Assembly: GCA_961205875.1 (NCBI GenBank)
Contig: OY540822.1
Location: 13,146,501 to 13,210,500 of the forward strand
Direction of reading: 5' to 3'
From: Sialis fuliginosa
Lineage: Eukaryota; Arthropoda; Insecta; Megaloptera; Sialidae
Length of the DNA: 64,000 nt
This document shows, piece after piece, positions 52,018 through 63,961 of the stretch (position 1 is the stretch's first letter; each line of letters begins with the position of its first letter). The notes beneath the pieces are model-generated. The model was given only the letters and a program-made list of their open reading frames with translations, ran no database searches and was not told where the DNA came from. The position numbers were made by a program, and so were the translations under genes.

Positions 52018-52457
52018 AATATTTCACAACTGAAAATGATAACATTTTTTCACGTACTTCTGCTATCATTCTATTAGTTGCAGTTGTGGCTCTATGCGTA
52101 ACCCAATTATCTGACAAAATAGACAATAATTACATTATACTTGGGCAATTCAGTCCCTACAATTCGTTTATCATTGTTATTTTCTTTAGAAGATACCAAC
52201 CAAGGACGAATCCACCAACACAAATATTATTGTTTAATATTAATATCGAAGATTTTACACTAAAATTCACACGCCTGTCGCTTAAACAGAATTTTTATTT
52301 TGGTCCTAACTCCTACATATTCTTTCTGAATGAATCATTCTATTCTATCTCTTTAAATTGCATATACCTGTATTGTATTATCTTTTTTGGTTCAATGCAA
52401 ATATATATTTTGACTTTTGTTCGACCAAAAATTGAAACTGTTTTAAATTTTAAATAA
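52018..52457 (+). other. 146-codon open stretch without ATG start, unrecognised
   Basis: The frame is open from the stop at 52017-52019 to the TAA at 52455-52457. The first part includes a hydrophobic run (IILLVAVVALCV) resembling a signal anchor, then Asn/Ile/Phe-rich sequence with QPRTNPPTQ. The first in-frame ATG is very late, so it would have to be an internal exon or an accident of AT-rich sequence. I recognise no domain. Probably chance. Confidence 0.15.
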
Positions 52458-54385
52458 TTTTAACACACTAAGCAGAAATGTAAAAAATGAAGTATTTATT
52501 ATTTCATTTTAAACTTTTATTTTTTTAGAATCCTCCTCTCCATACAAAATTATTTGGATGCGTCCCTGATTCCAACTAATATATCTGAAAAAAAAAAAAA
52601 CTGAAATTTTCAGTAGAGCAAAAAGAATCTATTTTTTATTTCCTAGACTTTCTTTCTTAATCCAAAATTTCGAAGTAAGCCTCTTAGTTAAATTATTTTG
52701 CCATTTTTTGAGGACAAATGGGTCACCTAAAAAATTGTTTTATTCAACCCCATCGAGTGGGGTAGATCAAATGAAAGCATCTGTTTTCTAATAGATTAAA
52801 TATAACTTATAGTAGTTCTTAAATTTCTTATACTTGAAAACTTTGAAATCAGTTAAGTTGGAATTATTGTATAACAAATTGAAAATCTATACGGTACGTA
52901 GCACTAATACGCGAGGCTCGACTATTTGTTATTATATTAAGTTATAATTCGTCTCTGTACAGTTGATTATTAATCACTGTATTTATTAACCCACGTTATG
53001 CCCCCGGTTATAGCAGCAGATTTCGGAAACTTACTTACTTGTAATATTATTTAATTCTTGTTTGACCAGTTGATGTGGTCATTGAAACATCCTCTCTTCC
53101 CCACCGTCCCCCTCCTATAAAAAACAACGAGGAAATGGCAATATAACAAAACATACACTGTGAATATAGTCATAAATATTATTATTATTATTATAAATTA
53201 TAATAATGTAAATATAAAAATTAGGAGTGTTAGAATAATTAATATTGTATTATTTAAATAAGTATCCATGTTTGTTATTAATATTTGCAATGTTTATTAA
53301 ATAGGTTAGAAAATGTAAAATTTAGTATGTGCTTCCATCTATCGAAGAAATCATCAACTACGAATTTTTAAGTTTACAGTGACCAAATAAATTTATAAGC
53401 ACGTGTAAATGCATATGAACATTAATTTAAGAAGAATGCATACGTATATTATTAATATTTATTAAGGAACATTAAAAAAATAATCATGTGTGGTATGTAT
53501 AGCATTTTATAAATTAATATTGCACGTTCTATTCTACTTTACAAATATCGATTATATATTTTTCTTGGCCCTCATTCAGGGCCGGATTAATGTGGGGTAT
53601 ATTATTAATATAAATCAAACAACTTGTAGATGAAAACTAAAAATAGAATTTCAATGCAAGTAGTATCTACACCAGAGTGCTTCAAAATCAAATACATTTT
53701 ATTAAAAATATCAATTGTATTGTTTAATACGTACCTGACCTAATTATTTAATAATGTTTTTCTAGTTTAATTATATATCATAACATATTTTTAATATAAA
53801 TTATAAATTTTCTTTAATATGGGGCTTTCTTAATTAAACAATCTTACATACTAAACTAATTTTAGGGTCTTAGGCTTTTGAATAGTGAAAGCCCCATCAA
53901 AATTGATTTTGTAGTTTTCGCCTCAAGTCAAACAGACAGATAATATTTTTAAAATATATCAAAATTGATTATTTGCCTAAAGAACGACGTATCGTTTAAA
54001 AAATTTCAAAATATTTTGATTATACAGAGAGAGCTGACAAATTTGTGTTATATTATAATTATATTCATTTTTGTTATATTATCTGAAAGGATGAAAGGGG
54101 TACAGCGGTAATATCAATATCTAAAAAGGGGTACAAGAACGTTTAAATTTATGTAACACTGTTTTAATATATACGATAAAAGATGTTATCAATTTTGTAA
54201 CATATATTAAATCAAGTTTTATTTTATTTTCATCACGAATAAAAGTTAAAATCGCAGTTTTATAAAAACTAGTTTGAATTTATTAGTCATTGGTAGGAAT
54301 ATTAAATTTTACACTTTTTATATTATATTATAAATACATAAAATTATAAATACACAACTGGTATTTTTGGGTTTATAGTAAACTA

Positions 54386-54610
54386 TTAATGCCCGGTATT
54401 ATAAAGAATTTTCTTTCCAGCTAACGCTATCTGTTAGGTATTAAATATAGGTATGATAACCTTATAAGTACAATCAGCGACTTAAAATAAGTGCTGCCAA
54501 GTGTACCTCATAAATTATTATACATTTATTACCACTGCTTTAAAATATCGAGCAATTTCATAACAATTTGACACCTAGCAGATAGCGTTAGCTGGAAGCA
54601 ATTTGAATTT
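54386..54610. mobile_element. MITE-like element with perfect 17-bp inner inverted repeat
   Basis: CCAGCTAACGCTATCTG (54417-54433) and CAGATAGCGTTAGCTGG (54579-54595) are exact reverse complements. The left flank begins TTAATGCCCGGTATTATAAA, the same end as the element at 40703, so this is a relative. The right outer end is not clear. Confidence 0.65.
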
Positions 54611-56989
54611 GCACTCAACACGTACAAGAAATACGATATGTCGAATCGAAAATGTTAAATAACCCGCACCACACAGTTTGGGAATCTCTGAATTAATTAA
54701 TTCGAAAAGCTGTTGATTTTATTGACCTGTAGAGTGATACAAATTAGTAATAATGTAGCATATCCCTGATTTGCAAATCGAGTCTTTACAAAAAAAGAGA
54801 TAGAGCGTATATTGGGTCTATGTTTGTCTTTATTTAAACATTAGTGTGCAAAGATAGAGTATTGTTTAAAGTATATCTTTTTCTTCCTTTTTGTGTAATT
54901 TTCAGTTTCCATGGCATCGGTATAAACATCAATACGTTATTTTACCGATCAATTAATACCGACTTATTTTTTTTAATCGAGAAAGGCAAATAAAAAATTA
55001 ATTTTAATGTTGAAAAGGTTATTTTGATTAAATCGACTTTTACTATAATTATAAATGTATGTATAGGTATTTTTATAGCGTGTAAGTATAAACAAAACAG
55101 ATAATAATAATTACGCGAAATTGGTTTCACTGATTATAAGTAAAGGCATTGTTTTAAATTCTTTTGTAAAAACTGTACAAAGCTTTTTTTTAGAAAGGTT
55201 TGTCCTTCTATTTACAAGGCGTTGTAACTAATGGTTATTAGAAGAGAAAATATATACATAAGTAGACGTGTGAATAAAAAAATACATTTACAAACATAGG
55301 TACCTAGTGTTTTTTCTCGAGAAAAAAATCAAATTCATCATAGAATTTCTCGGTTCTCGAGAAATTGGTATATAAATATATATCTTAATTAAATGTATTG
55401 TTTCTACCTATTATTAATTAGCACTGAAATAATATAAATGTACCATTTTTTGGTTTCATTAGATATATTTTGTATAAACACAAATTTAACATAAAAAATA
55501 AAATGCAATTTAGATTTAGTTTTTCACTACCGGGTGTTCCAGATCACCCGTCCACTATGTTTTACGCCTAAACTATTGAATATAGAGTTTTATGATAAAA
55601 AATTTACTATATATATCGACCCTAAAGAATTTCAGGAAAATATTTTCAACCCCCTAAAACTCCCCCTCAGTACATGCCCGTTTCTCAACAAAATCAAATG
55701 GAACGGTATATCCAAAAGTAGATAATTTAAAGATCATAAAAAAGTAAGAAACTTTGTAAAAAAAAATTTTTCATACATTCAATTGTTTAGAAAATATGGC
55801 GACTTGTTTCCAAATTTTAGGGTTTTACTAAAAGTGTTCTAGTTTCGTTTAATGTTAATGAAATTTTATTTACAATCTTTGTCAGGGTGCTTAGATGTCC
55901 CGCATTTTTATTAAAATATAATAAAATTAATATAATTTTGTGCAGCCATTTATTTAAATTGGTATTCTTGAATTAGCTATTAGATTATGTTATTTATGGA
56001 TATTAAAATGTATGCTAAATTCGCAAATACCATAAAATTTTATTAATATTAGTTCATTGTAACATTATTCCAGTCCAGTGGTTATCAAAATACATGAGGA
56101 ATATTAATTGATTAATTTGGGTTTTTATTTAAGTTATTTGCCTATTTAATTTTACGTTTACATTTTTTAATTTATGAGTTCGAGTCACTGAGCAGAATTT
56201 TTTAAACAGCAATAAAAATTTTCGATTTGAACCCGTTCTGTTTTTATTTCGGTTTATGGACTCCAATTGTTTGGAGACCACTGGGATTTATATATAGATT
56301 TTACAATGAGTTTCTCAAATATCTGATATTTTATTAAATTTCCCAAGATACTTTAGTTGTAAGAAGTATCAGGTCTGGCTTAAGGTAATGCGGGGCCCTA
56401 GCCTCCAATAAATGCGGAGACCCTAGTATATAAGTTAAATAAATATATATGCCATGGGAGCCCCGGGACTTTCTTATACGTAATACTATAAGTTAACAAT
56501 GAACGTGTTTCTAATTTTATTAAAAATATTTCTGACAAACTCACGGTTAGAATAAAAGAAACATAACTACTTGTATTTATGTTTTTCTTGGCTTCTGGGT
56601 ATAGCCGTGGTTATTAGTTCTTTATTAATGAATCTAAAAATGCGTTTTTTACTTGTTTATAATATGTATATGAAATACATATTATTTTGTTAAATATTCG
56701 TACTAATTATGATATTTTTCTTAATTTATTATGTTTTGTTAAGAATTGTGTGCATTGGCGTTGAATTCAGGGTATATCTGGGTGCGGGTCATGAATTTTT
56801 CGGGTCACGATCGTGACCCGATGTGAGCGTAAGCGATTTTTTTTCTTTTTTTGTATTCGCGCATTTCAATGTTTAAATAAATGTTATTTAAATGAAAAAT
56901 TACATGAAAAATAATAAAAATTATTAATTATAAAGAAGTTATGATGTTCCTTCTTATTTTCTTATCTTTAAATTCTATGGAAAGTTGAA

Positions 56990-57899
56990 ATATGACTAAA
57001 AAAATTTGAATTTTAGATTTCATTAAAAGTATGTTTTTGTATAGAAAATGAAATGATCAGTTTTTTCAAAATTTTGGAGAAAAATAGCTGTAACTTTTGA
57101 ACGCGTTGTCGGAATTGATTTTAGTTGACGGATTTGAAATCAGCGTGTCAAAATCTATATAATGACATGTATAATACTTTAAAATCCGACAAAAAGTTTT
57201 TGGCCAAAAATCGACATTTTTTTAAGGTATACCCCTTTGAATTTTTTCGATTTTTCGCGAATTTTTTTTTTCCGAGTTTTAAGGTATTATACATGTCATT
57301 ATATAGATTTTGATACGCTGATTCCAAATCCGTCAACTAAAATCAATTTCGACCACGCGTTCAAAAGTTAGGGCCATTTTTCTTCAAAATTTTGAAAAAA
57401 CTAAAACTTTGAGAGGCTATATCTCGAGAACGATTTGAGATACAGACCTGCGGTTTGAAACAAACAACTTTTCACATCATTTTCTATACAATAAACATAC
57501 TTTTAACGTAATCAAAAATTCAAAATTTTTTAGTGAAATTTCCTGCAGTGAACTTCAACTCGTCATACAAATATCGACTAAAATACAAGAAAATAAGACG
57601 TAGAGGTATTATAGTTTTATAGTTGAGCGTGTAAATTAATATTAAATGCTATTTTTGGTTAAAATGTTTGAGTTGCGCATAAAGATGAATATTCTAATAA
57701 TATTTTTAAATTATTTATTAACTGAAAACACATATTTGTATTAATGTACCCATAAAGTAAGGTAAACACTGCTTCCCCTGCTTCCATGGACGCTTCGCCA
57801 CTGATCTATTAATTTATGTTTATCTATTTTTTTTGTCTATCCTAACAAAATAGTGCTCTGTCAAGGTCATAGGGGCCCCATTATCCTAATGTGCCCAGG
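56990..57899. mobile_element. second, incomplete copy of the foldback element, opposite orientation
   Basis: The sequence matches 36667-37640 read in reverse. The outer unique segment (CTATGACCTTGACAGAGC in copy one) is present at about 57600-57890, the right arm is nearly complete, and the left arm has lost roughly 100 bp. The end beyond about 56990 and the CAGGGCCG terminus are missing. The palindrome centre is near 57230. Confidence 0.8.
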
Positions 57900-58030
57900 G
57901 CCATGTCATTATCTAGATTTTGATATGATTATTTCAAATCCGTCAACTAAAATCAATTCCGACCACCTGTTTTAAAGTTACGGCCATTTTTCTCAAAAAT
58001 TTTGAAAAAATAAAACTTTGAGAGGCCATC
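57900..58030. repeat. third fragment of the same foldback arm
   Basis: TCAAATCCGTCAACTAAAAT and AAACTTTGAGAGGCCAT repeat the arm of the neighbouring element, directly abutting it. It is more diverged than the other copies, suggesting an older insertion or a rearrangement. Confidence 0.65.
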
Positions 58031-58039
58031 GAAAAGATA

Positions 58040-58220
58040 CGTCTCTCTCCGATTTTTTTCAGACTTTATGAAATTTATACATAATATCCACAAATTATAC
58101 ACATAAAAAACGTAAATCTTCCTCGGGAAACACCGTATCCATTAGTGAAAACCGGAATAAAATCTGTTCAGTAGTTACTGAGAAAATAGTGCACAGACAG
58201 ACAGACGGACGCGGCAAGGA
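58040..58220. repeat. fragment of a common insect dispersed repeat (ACAGACAGACAGACGGAC)
   Basis: CGTCTCTCTCCGATTTTTTT, then AAAATCTGTTCAGTAGTTACTGAG, and finally ACAGACAGACAGACGGACGC is wording shared by abundant insect non-autonomous repeats. A related but shorter version lies near 35880-35935. Family not assigned. Confidence 0.4.
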
Positions 58221-58456
58221 TCTTTGTTTTTTTTTGTGAATAAACAATGGATTGAATATATTTTTAAGTAACACAAAATGTATAAAAATTGTTTAGGTAT
58301 ATTTATCTCAAGATAAAACATTTTTATTTATTTAGGGGCCTCGTATAACCGCACTGCAAGATTATTTTTTTGCATCTTGTTTTATATTCTTTTTCTTAAG
58401 ATAATTATTACTGTAGTTTAAATAAGTGATATGAGGTTTGTCTGATATTTTCTTTT

Positions 58457-58492
58457 GGCTTTGGCTGAGTGGTTAATACGACACTGTCCTAA
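58457..58492 (+). repeat. possible tRNA-derived fragment (A-box only)
   Basis: TTTGGCTGAGTGGTTAATAC resembles the 5' half of a class II tRNA (Ser or Leu) and contains an A-box-like TGGCTGAGTGG. No matching acceptor arm or B box follows. It could be a decayed SINE head or chance. Confidence 0.25.
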
Positions 58493-59077
58493 TGTATACT
58501 ATATTATCACAAACAGGTATATTTTATTATTTACTTACGAAATACAACTGAATATGATTCAACAAACAGTAGTGTTTTTTATAAGTTTGAAACAAAAATA
58601 CATAATTTTATCTTAATAATACTGATAAAAATAATTTTAAAAACTTAATATTAGTCATTAATTAACATAAAAAGAGTGCTAATTTTTTAATATTAATATA
58701 ATAAAAATGTTAAATATCTAAAATACATGTGCTGATGATTTTTATAATTTTTTATGAATTTCGAAAAAATAAAAATGAATCATAATAAAGAGCATTCTAT
58801 ATGAAGTAAATATTTAATAATATAGGCCCTTTGTAGACAAACCCTTAATGTATTTTGTTGTTTAATTGTAATATATGATGGTGAGTATATGTGTAAAGAA
58901 AATATGGAGACACAAAATATTTTATTTTATTTATTTTCTATACATACAGAACCGGTCTTAGCAAGTCTGGCGCCCGGGGGGAGATTTATTTTTCCGCCCT
59001 CTTTCCTCCTAAAAAAATGTTCAAAAATCACCAAAAATGTCAATTAAAATTGATAAATTAACAAATAAGTTGAATAG

Positions 59078-59105
59078 TTAATATCTCAGCTTGGCGCGAT
59101 TCTAA
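59078..59105. mobile_element. isolated end of the TTAA-flanked element family
   Basis: TTAATATCTCAGCTTGGCGC matches the left end of the element at 38076, including the TTAA. No second end was found nearby, so this is a solo or deleted copy. Confidence 0.6.
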
Positions 59106-59203
59106 CTTCAAAAAAGTTTACTCAAAAATTATAGCCTGTATACTGATTTGAACCAAAAAAGTTACTTATGCCCCATTGTGCGCCGCCCCACCTGGCCTGG
59201 TAC

Positions 59204-59390
59204 CCCACCATTTTGACACCTATTGGTCGATTGTCATCAAATCACGTTGTAAGACAGTTAAATGTATATAGATTAATATTCAGAAATGGTAGTAATCAAA
59301 TATCAACACATATTTCTAATTCAGTACATTTAATTAAAATTTCTCCATTACTGGGGTCCTTGCCAAGACTGGTGCCACTACCTTATGTAA
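59204..59390. mobile_element. partial copy of the intron-2 element at 31111-31672
   Basis: From CCACCATTTTGACACCTATT to GACTGGTGCCACTACCTTA the sequence follows 31488-31672 with few changes. The left half is absent. It lies directly after the TTAA-type end at 59082-59105. Confidence 0.75.
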
Positions 59391-60886
59391 TTATAAACTA
59401 GACAACACGTACAAAAGTCGCGGAAGGGTCGCTATATAGTTATTTGATACATAAATAAAAATATTTCTTAATTTTTTACATATGCTGAAAATAAATATTT
59501 ACTCGGAACTTATGAAAATAATTAACTTCGACTCTGTCTATACATGTGTCAAGAAGCCCGACAATATTTTTAAGTAACGTGATATATTTGTAATTCGATA
59601 CGATTTCATACCCCTACTTTTATAAAGCTATTATAGGAAGTACTTTTTTAAAAACCACAAGTTTGACCGGTATTCACCACAAGAAAAAACATCGCCTCTC
59701 TATTTCAATTATATTACTCTTCGTAATAAATTATATTAAATCTTTGGAGAGTGTCTGTTTTATTTGTTCGTTCATAATTTCCTCAAGGATTATTTAGAAT
59801 ATAGTGTAGTGGAATGTTCTTTTTATCTATTATTAATTAATTAATTAAATATGTTTGTGTTCTAATTGTCACGTACTAAAGATCGATGGGTCATTAATAC
59901 TAATAATATTTTTATTAATGTATTGTGTTTTTTTTTAATATGTCAGTTGTGATTGTTAGGTGAGTTAAAGTTCTAAAAGATGTAGGCGAAATTATCACTT
60001 CGGAAAAGTAACGCAAAGTTTAAAAAAATAATCTGTAGTTATAATAATCTAACGATAATAATTTGAATGTATTCATATCATATTAAGGGTGAATATTTAA
60101 CTTTTCTTGAAGAAATATTAGTTATTTTTTATTTCCTTATACCGTATACCCATCGTAGTAAGTATTGTAAAGCCGATTTTTCCGAATTCCGGATTTTTAT
60201 GGAATTATCCATTTTCACCTTCTCTGAATCCATTTTGATTATTTTCGTCATGATGTCAACTTTCATGGTTTTAATTTCACTTTTCATAGAAATTTGATAG
60301 AACAATTTCAGTTTTTCATAGAAATATCAACTCGAGAAAAAAATACAATTCGTGAACAAAAATTACTCACACGTCCAACTTAATCCAAAGTGAAATAATT
60401 GTTTATGTTATTATTTATGTGCGGCCCTCGAATAACTTTAGGTTGTCTATGCGGCCCGTAGAGCAATTTGGGTTGGCCAGGCCTGTTCTATTCATTTAAA
60501 AAAAAAATCAAATTGTATTTTAAATGGTTCATAACAGAGAAATATCTGTCGTGAGTGTTATAGGACTTTCTTATACATATTACAGAGATTGGACAGTGTA
60601 CTTGTCTGCCATAGGAAACATGGGACTTTAGTGTTCACTCTAAGTATTAATTTAGTTTTAATTAGGGGTGTACCGGAATTCCGGTTCGGCTGAAATTCAC
60701 ATAACGAAGAGTTTTGCTTATATGTGTTACGAAACGTTAGTTAAGAAAATGACCACAACGAAGAGATCAGTTTATAGAGTTTTACATTATTAATAAAGCA
60801 AATTCAATGCTTCTCAAAAATATATTTGTTTTACAATTATTGTTATTTATTTATAGGTAAAAGAAGAATATCCAATTTGGTCCAGT

Positions 60887-63800
60887 ATGGAGAAAAATCA
60901 TGAATCTGTTGGTCCTGCAATAGAAATAAATAGTTCGACAAATGTGATAGACAATTCAGATGAAATGAATCCGTTAATTAACGACGAAGTGTCACAGTCT
61001 AAGAAATCTTTGACGTTGTGTAAAAAGATTTCGTATGGCTTAGGACATGTTCTAAACGATCTATGCGCGGCTATGTGGTTTTCCTACATCCTGCTTTTCT
61101 TGCAAGCAGTTATTAGACTGGAATCAACACTAGCTGGAACTATGCTACTCGTTGGTAAGAATTAAAAAAACATTATTTAATATATATTTACAGTGCCGGC
61201 CTTAGCAAATCTTGCGCCCGGGGCGAGATGTATTCTCTAGATACGGCTCTGCTAAATAATGAAATTTCAACTTTAATTCTTAGCGCTCTTTTTTTATAAA
61301 AATCTCGTTTTGAAGTGGATTTTTTTTAATACAAGACTTATTTTTATGTCACAGTAAAAAACATGTCTTTCTAATGTACCAATTATGAATTATATTTGGA
61401 AAAATGTTTCGTGGTGTTATAACTATATGGTAATAAAAAAAGACTGCTTAAAAATCGCTTGAATTTTAAATACAAGTCAGTATTAAAAGGTTTATAAGGT
61501 TTTTCGGCCTTAGAAAAATATATCTTAAAATAAATAATATGCAAAGTAAGTAATGATAGCAGAAAAATCGCACGTAGCTATTTTATGCACATTAGTAACT
61601 TCTTGGATCGCATTAATTTTCAAATATAACTAAATGAATTATTGTATTTTTTAGTTAATAAAACACTAGTTTTGTGAGTGCTTTATAATTTTTTTTCAAA
61701 ATTCTATTTTGACTCTCGAAACCCCGGGGTTCCGCGGACAACAGTTTAAAGTTCATTGATATAAGTAATAGTAACGCAAAAAAATGACTCAGTACTTACT
61801 TTTATTACCCTTTTATATTTAATTTTAGGACAAGTAACAGATGGTTTAGCCACTCCTGTGGCGGGAATTTTAGTAGATAGATCAAAATCGAGAAAAATGT
61901 GGCATTTTATAGGTAAGAAAAATCTATTTTTATAAGCTTATTCAATTTACAAAAAACACTAGCTGCATTTTCAAGTTTGCTGTTTCCAGATAAGGATTTT
62001 TTTAAGACCCAAATAAATGAAAATCAATTTATTATTCAACATTGCATTTAAATAAATTTATTTTCAGGAACTATTCTAGTTGTGTTAAGTTTCCCAATGA
62101 TTTTCGTTACATGCCCAGGGTGCTCAAATAGTGAAACGTGGAGAGCACTTTATTTCCTAATTGTGATAATTATATTCCAAATCGGTTGGGCCATAGTACA
62201 AATTTCACATCTTTCAATGATACCGCAAATTTCTGGTCCTGTTTCCCAAAGAGGAGAACTTACAGCGATTAGGTTTGATTTAAGATAAGTTATTTTAAAT
62301 TTGATTTAAATTTCTTTTTTTAATTTTATTATATAGATTTACGGCTTCGGTAGTTTCAAGTGTTGCCTTTTACCTTATTACGTGGACAATTCTTCACACA
62401 CAACAAGGAAAGGAGCAATATATAGGGCCCCAAGACATCGGAAAGTTTAAAGTAAGTGTTATGAATTACGAAAACATTACTGGTCTTATTTTTGTTTGAA
62501 AAACTGTTATACAGATCCTTAAAATATATAAAAATATTAACAAAAACATTGATTTCGTTCGATGGGTCAGAGTTTGCCAATTTGACACAATCAGGTTGTT
62601 TTGACATTATTTTTTTAATTTCAGGAAATAACTTTAATAATAGTTGGTATTGGAATTGTTACTACTTTAATGTTTTACGCAGGATTAAGGAAAGTTGTCT
62701 CAAAAAAATTATTTAAAAGGAAAAGTATGGATGATTTACAAAAACCAACTATTCGACATACAGTTAACTTTTTCTTATCCATTTTAATATACCAAGTATC
62801 ACTTTTGTAAGTAAAAACATATCTTTAAAAAAAAACCTCTTTATGATATTATTCTGAAAGGTTGGTTTGTTATTAGATACGTCGCAGCTCGTCTTTTTGT
62901 GACCTTAAGTCTAGTCTACATGCCATTGTTTCTTGACGAAAGACAAGAAGATGCCATACTTAGCAACAATTCGATGGGAGTTGAAGAAATAGCTAGTGTT
63001 CCTTTAGTATCTTTCATAGCCTCATTTGTTGCCTCACTCTGTCTCAAATATTGGGCTCATTATCACAGCAAAAAGGTATAACATTTTTCTTGCTAAATAA
63101 ATAAAATGTCTTCATCAATCCATTTATTATAGATGGCGTATTTAGTTGGATCCATCATTTGCCTATTAGGGTGTGTTTGGATCGGATTTGTAATTGATAA
63201 AGATTCAGCACCAATTAACATTTATGTAGCAGCTATACTTTTAGGTAAGTTGTAGCCCATTTGTTTCCATACTAAATCTATGAGTATAATTATTGAAATA
63301 GTTTGGGAAAAGGGTGTACTGTAAAGTGACCAGACGTCCCGGATTTGAGTGGCCTGTCCCGCATCACAAATTGTCCCGGAAAACGTCCCGGATTAGACAT
63401 TTTTAACATTATACTAAAATTTTATTTACATCAATAAAAAAATCTCAATTTGAAGACCTTTTTTATATTTTAGTATACATATTGTTTATTTATAAAATAA
63501 TTAAGAATTGAATTTCAATTTGATAACTAAAAAAAAAAATAAAAAGGTCTTTGGATTATTCAAACTATAAAATATACTTTTATTTATCTAAAATAAAAAA
63601 ACTGTTCTGAAATTTTTATAAAAAATTATTTTTGTTAAAAATATTTTTTCGTTTTGTGGGGGGGGAGGTGTCCCGCATCAGGGTTTTAAAATTCTGGTCA
63701 CTTTAGTGTACTGTTTTATATAATGAAGTTTTGTAATCAATTTAAATGATTTTGTAGCATGTTATTGTTAATTTTTCCATATAAATAAAATAAACACGAT

Positions 63801-63961
63801 TTATTTTTAGGTTCCGGAAGTGCAATAACGATGGTTACTAGTTTAAGCATAACAGCTGATATGATTGGACCCCATACAGACCAAGGGGCTTTTGTTTATA
63901 GTACAGTAACATTTGCAGATAAAGTTATCACTGGGTTAGCTGTCGTTTTTATAGAACACAT
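60887..63961 (+). CDS. MFSD12: MFSD12-family major facilitator transporter (3' end outside window)
   Basis: MFSD12 is a lysosome/melanosome MFS transporter; the mammalian protein is needed for cysteine import and affects pigment. Exons: 60887-61154, 61829-61912, 62068-62272, 62337-62451, 62625-62806, 62877-63075, 63133-63244 and 63811-63961, all in phase, about 438 codons so far. The cytosolic start is acidic and polar. LCKKISYGLGHVLNDLCAAM begins membrane segment 1. GQVTDGLATPVAGILVDRS with SRKMWHFIG is the MFS motif A loop. SHLSMIPQI and RGELTAIRF follow, and VYMPLFLDE in the second half is also a family feature. SMGVEEIASVPLVSFIASF and ADMIGPHTDQGAFVYSTVTF complete the visible part. The last exon ends in a GTAAGT donor, so the gene continues. 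An acceptor at 60854-60855 shows a 5' UTR intron. Intron 7 carries a MITE. Confidence 0.93.
61185..61240. repeat. repeat fragment in MFSD12 intron 1
   Basis: GCCGGCCTTAGCAAATCTTG and GCGCCCGGGGCGAGAT match a fragment at 58948-58990 (ACCGGTCTTAGCAAGTCTGG, GCGCCCGGGGGGAGAT). This is a dispersed GC-rich repeat end in an AT-rich setting. Confidence 0.55.
63322..63705. mobile_element. 384-bp hAT-like MITE in MFSD12 intron 7
   Basis: Ends TAAAGTGACCAGA and, on the right, TCTGGTCACTTTA are perfect inverted repeats. The identical 8-mer GTGTACTG flanks both sides (63314-63321 and 63706-63713). The left portion holds repeated GTCCCGGAT/GTCCCGCAT words, echoed by GTCCCGCATCAGGG near the right end. The intact duplication suggests a fairly recent insertion. 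No coding capacity. Confidence 0.9.

Larger units (their letters stand above)
36287..60855. other. 24.5-kb interval between divergent Sema1a and MFSD12; no coding gene recognised
   Basis: On both strands I found only short frames without recognisable domains; several lie inside palindromic repeats. A good acceptor (TTTGTTTCAG on the minus strand) lies about 45 bp before the Sema1a start, and another (TTTATTTATAG) about 30 bp before the MFSD12 start. Upstream non-coding exons and promoters of both genes are therefore expected somewhere here. The interval is rich in MITE and foldback elements, listed separately. An outward-reading fragment near 36355-36410 (GGGGTGTACCGGAAC) recurs at 60664. Confidence 0.6.

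Noticed and set aside
55534-55725. 63-codon open frame near a CCGGGTGTTCCAGATCACCC motif
   Set aside because: The motif is repeat-like and the frame has no recognisable domain.
58457-58492. tRNA gene
   Set aside because: Only an A-box-like 5' half is present; no cloverleaf closes and no B box follows.
59168-59401. 77-codon open frame
   Set aside because: Falls within the repeat shared with 31488-31672.
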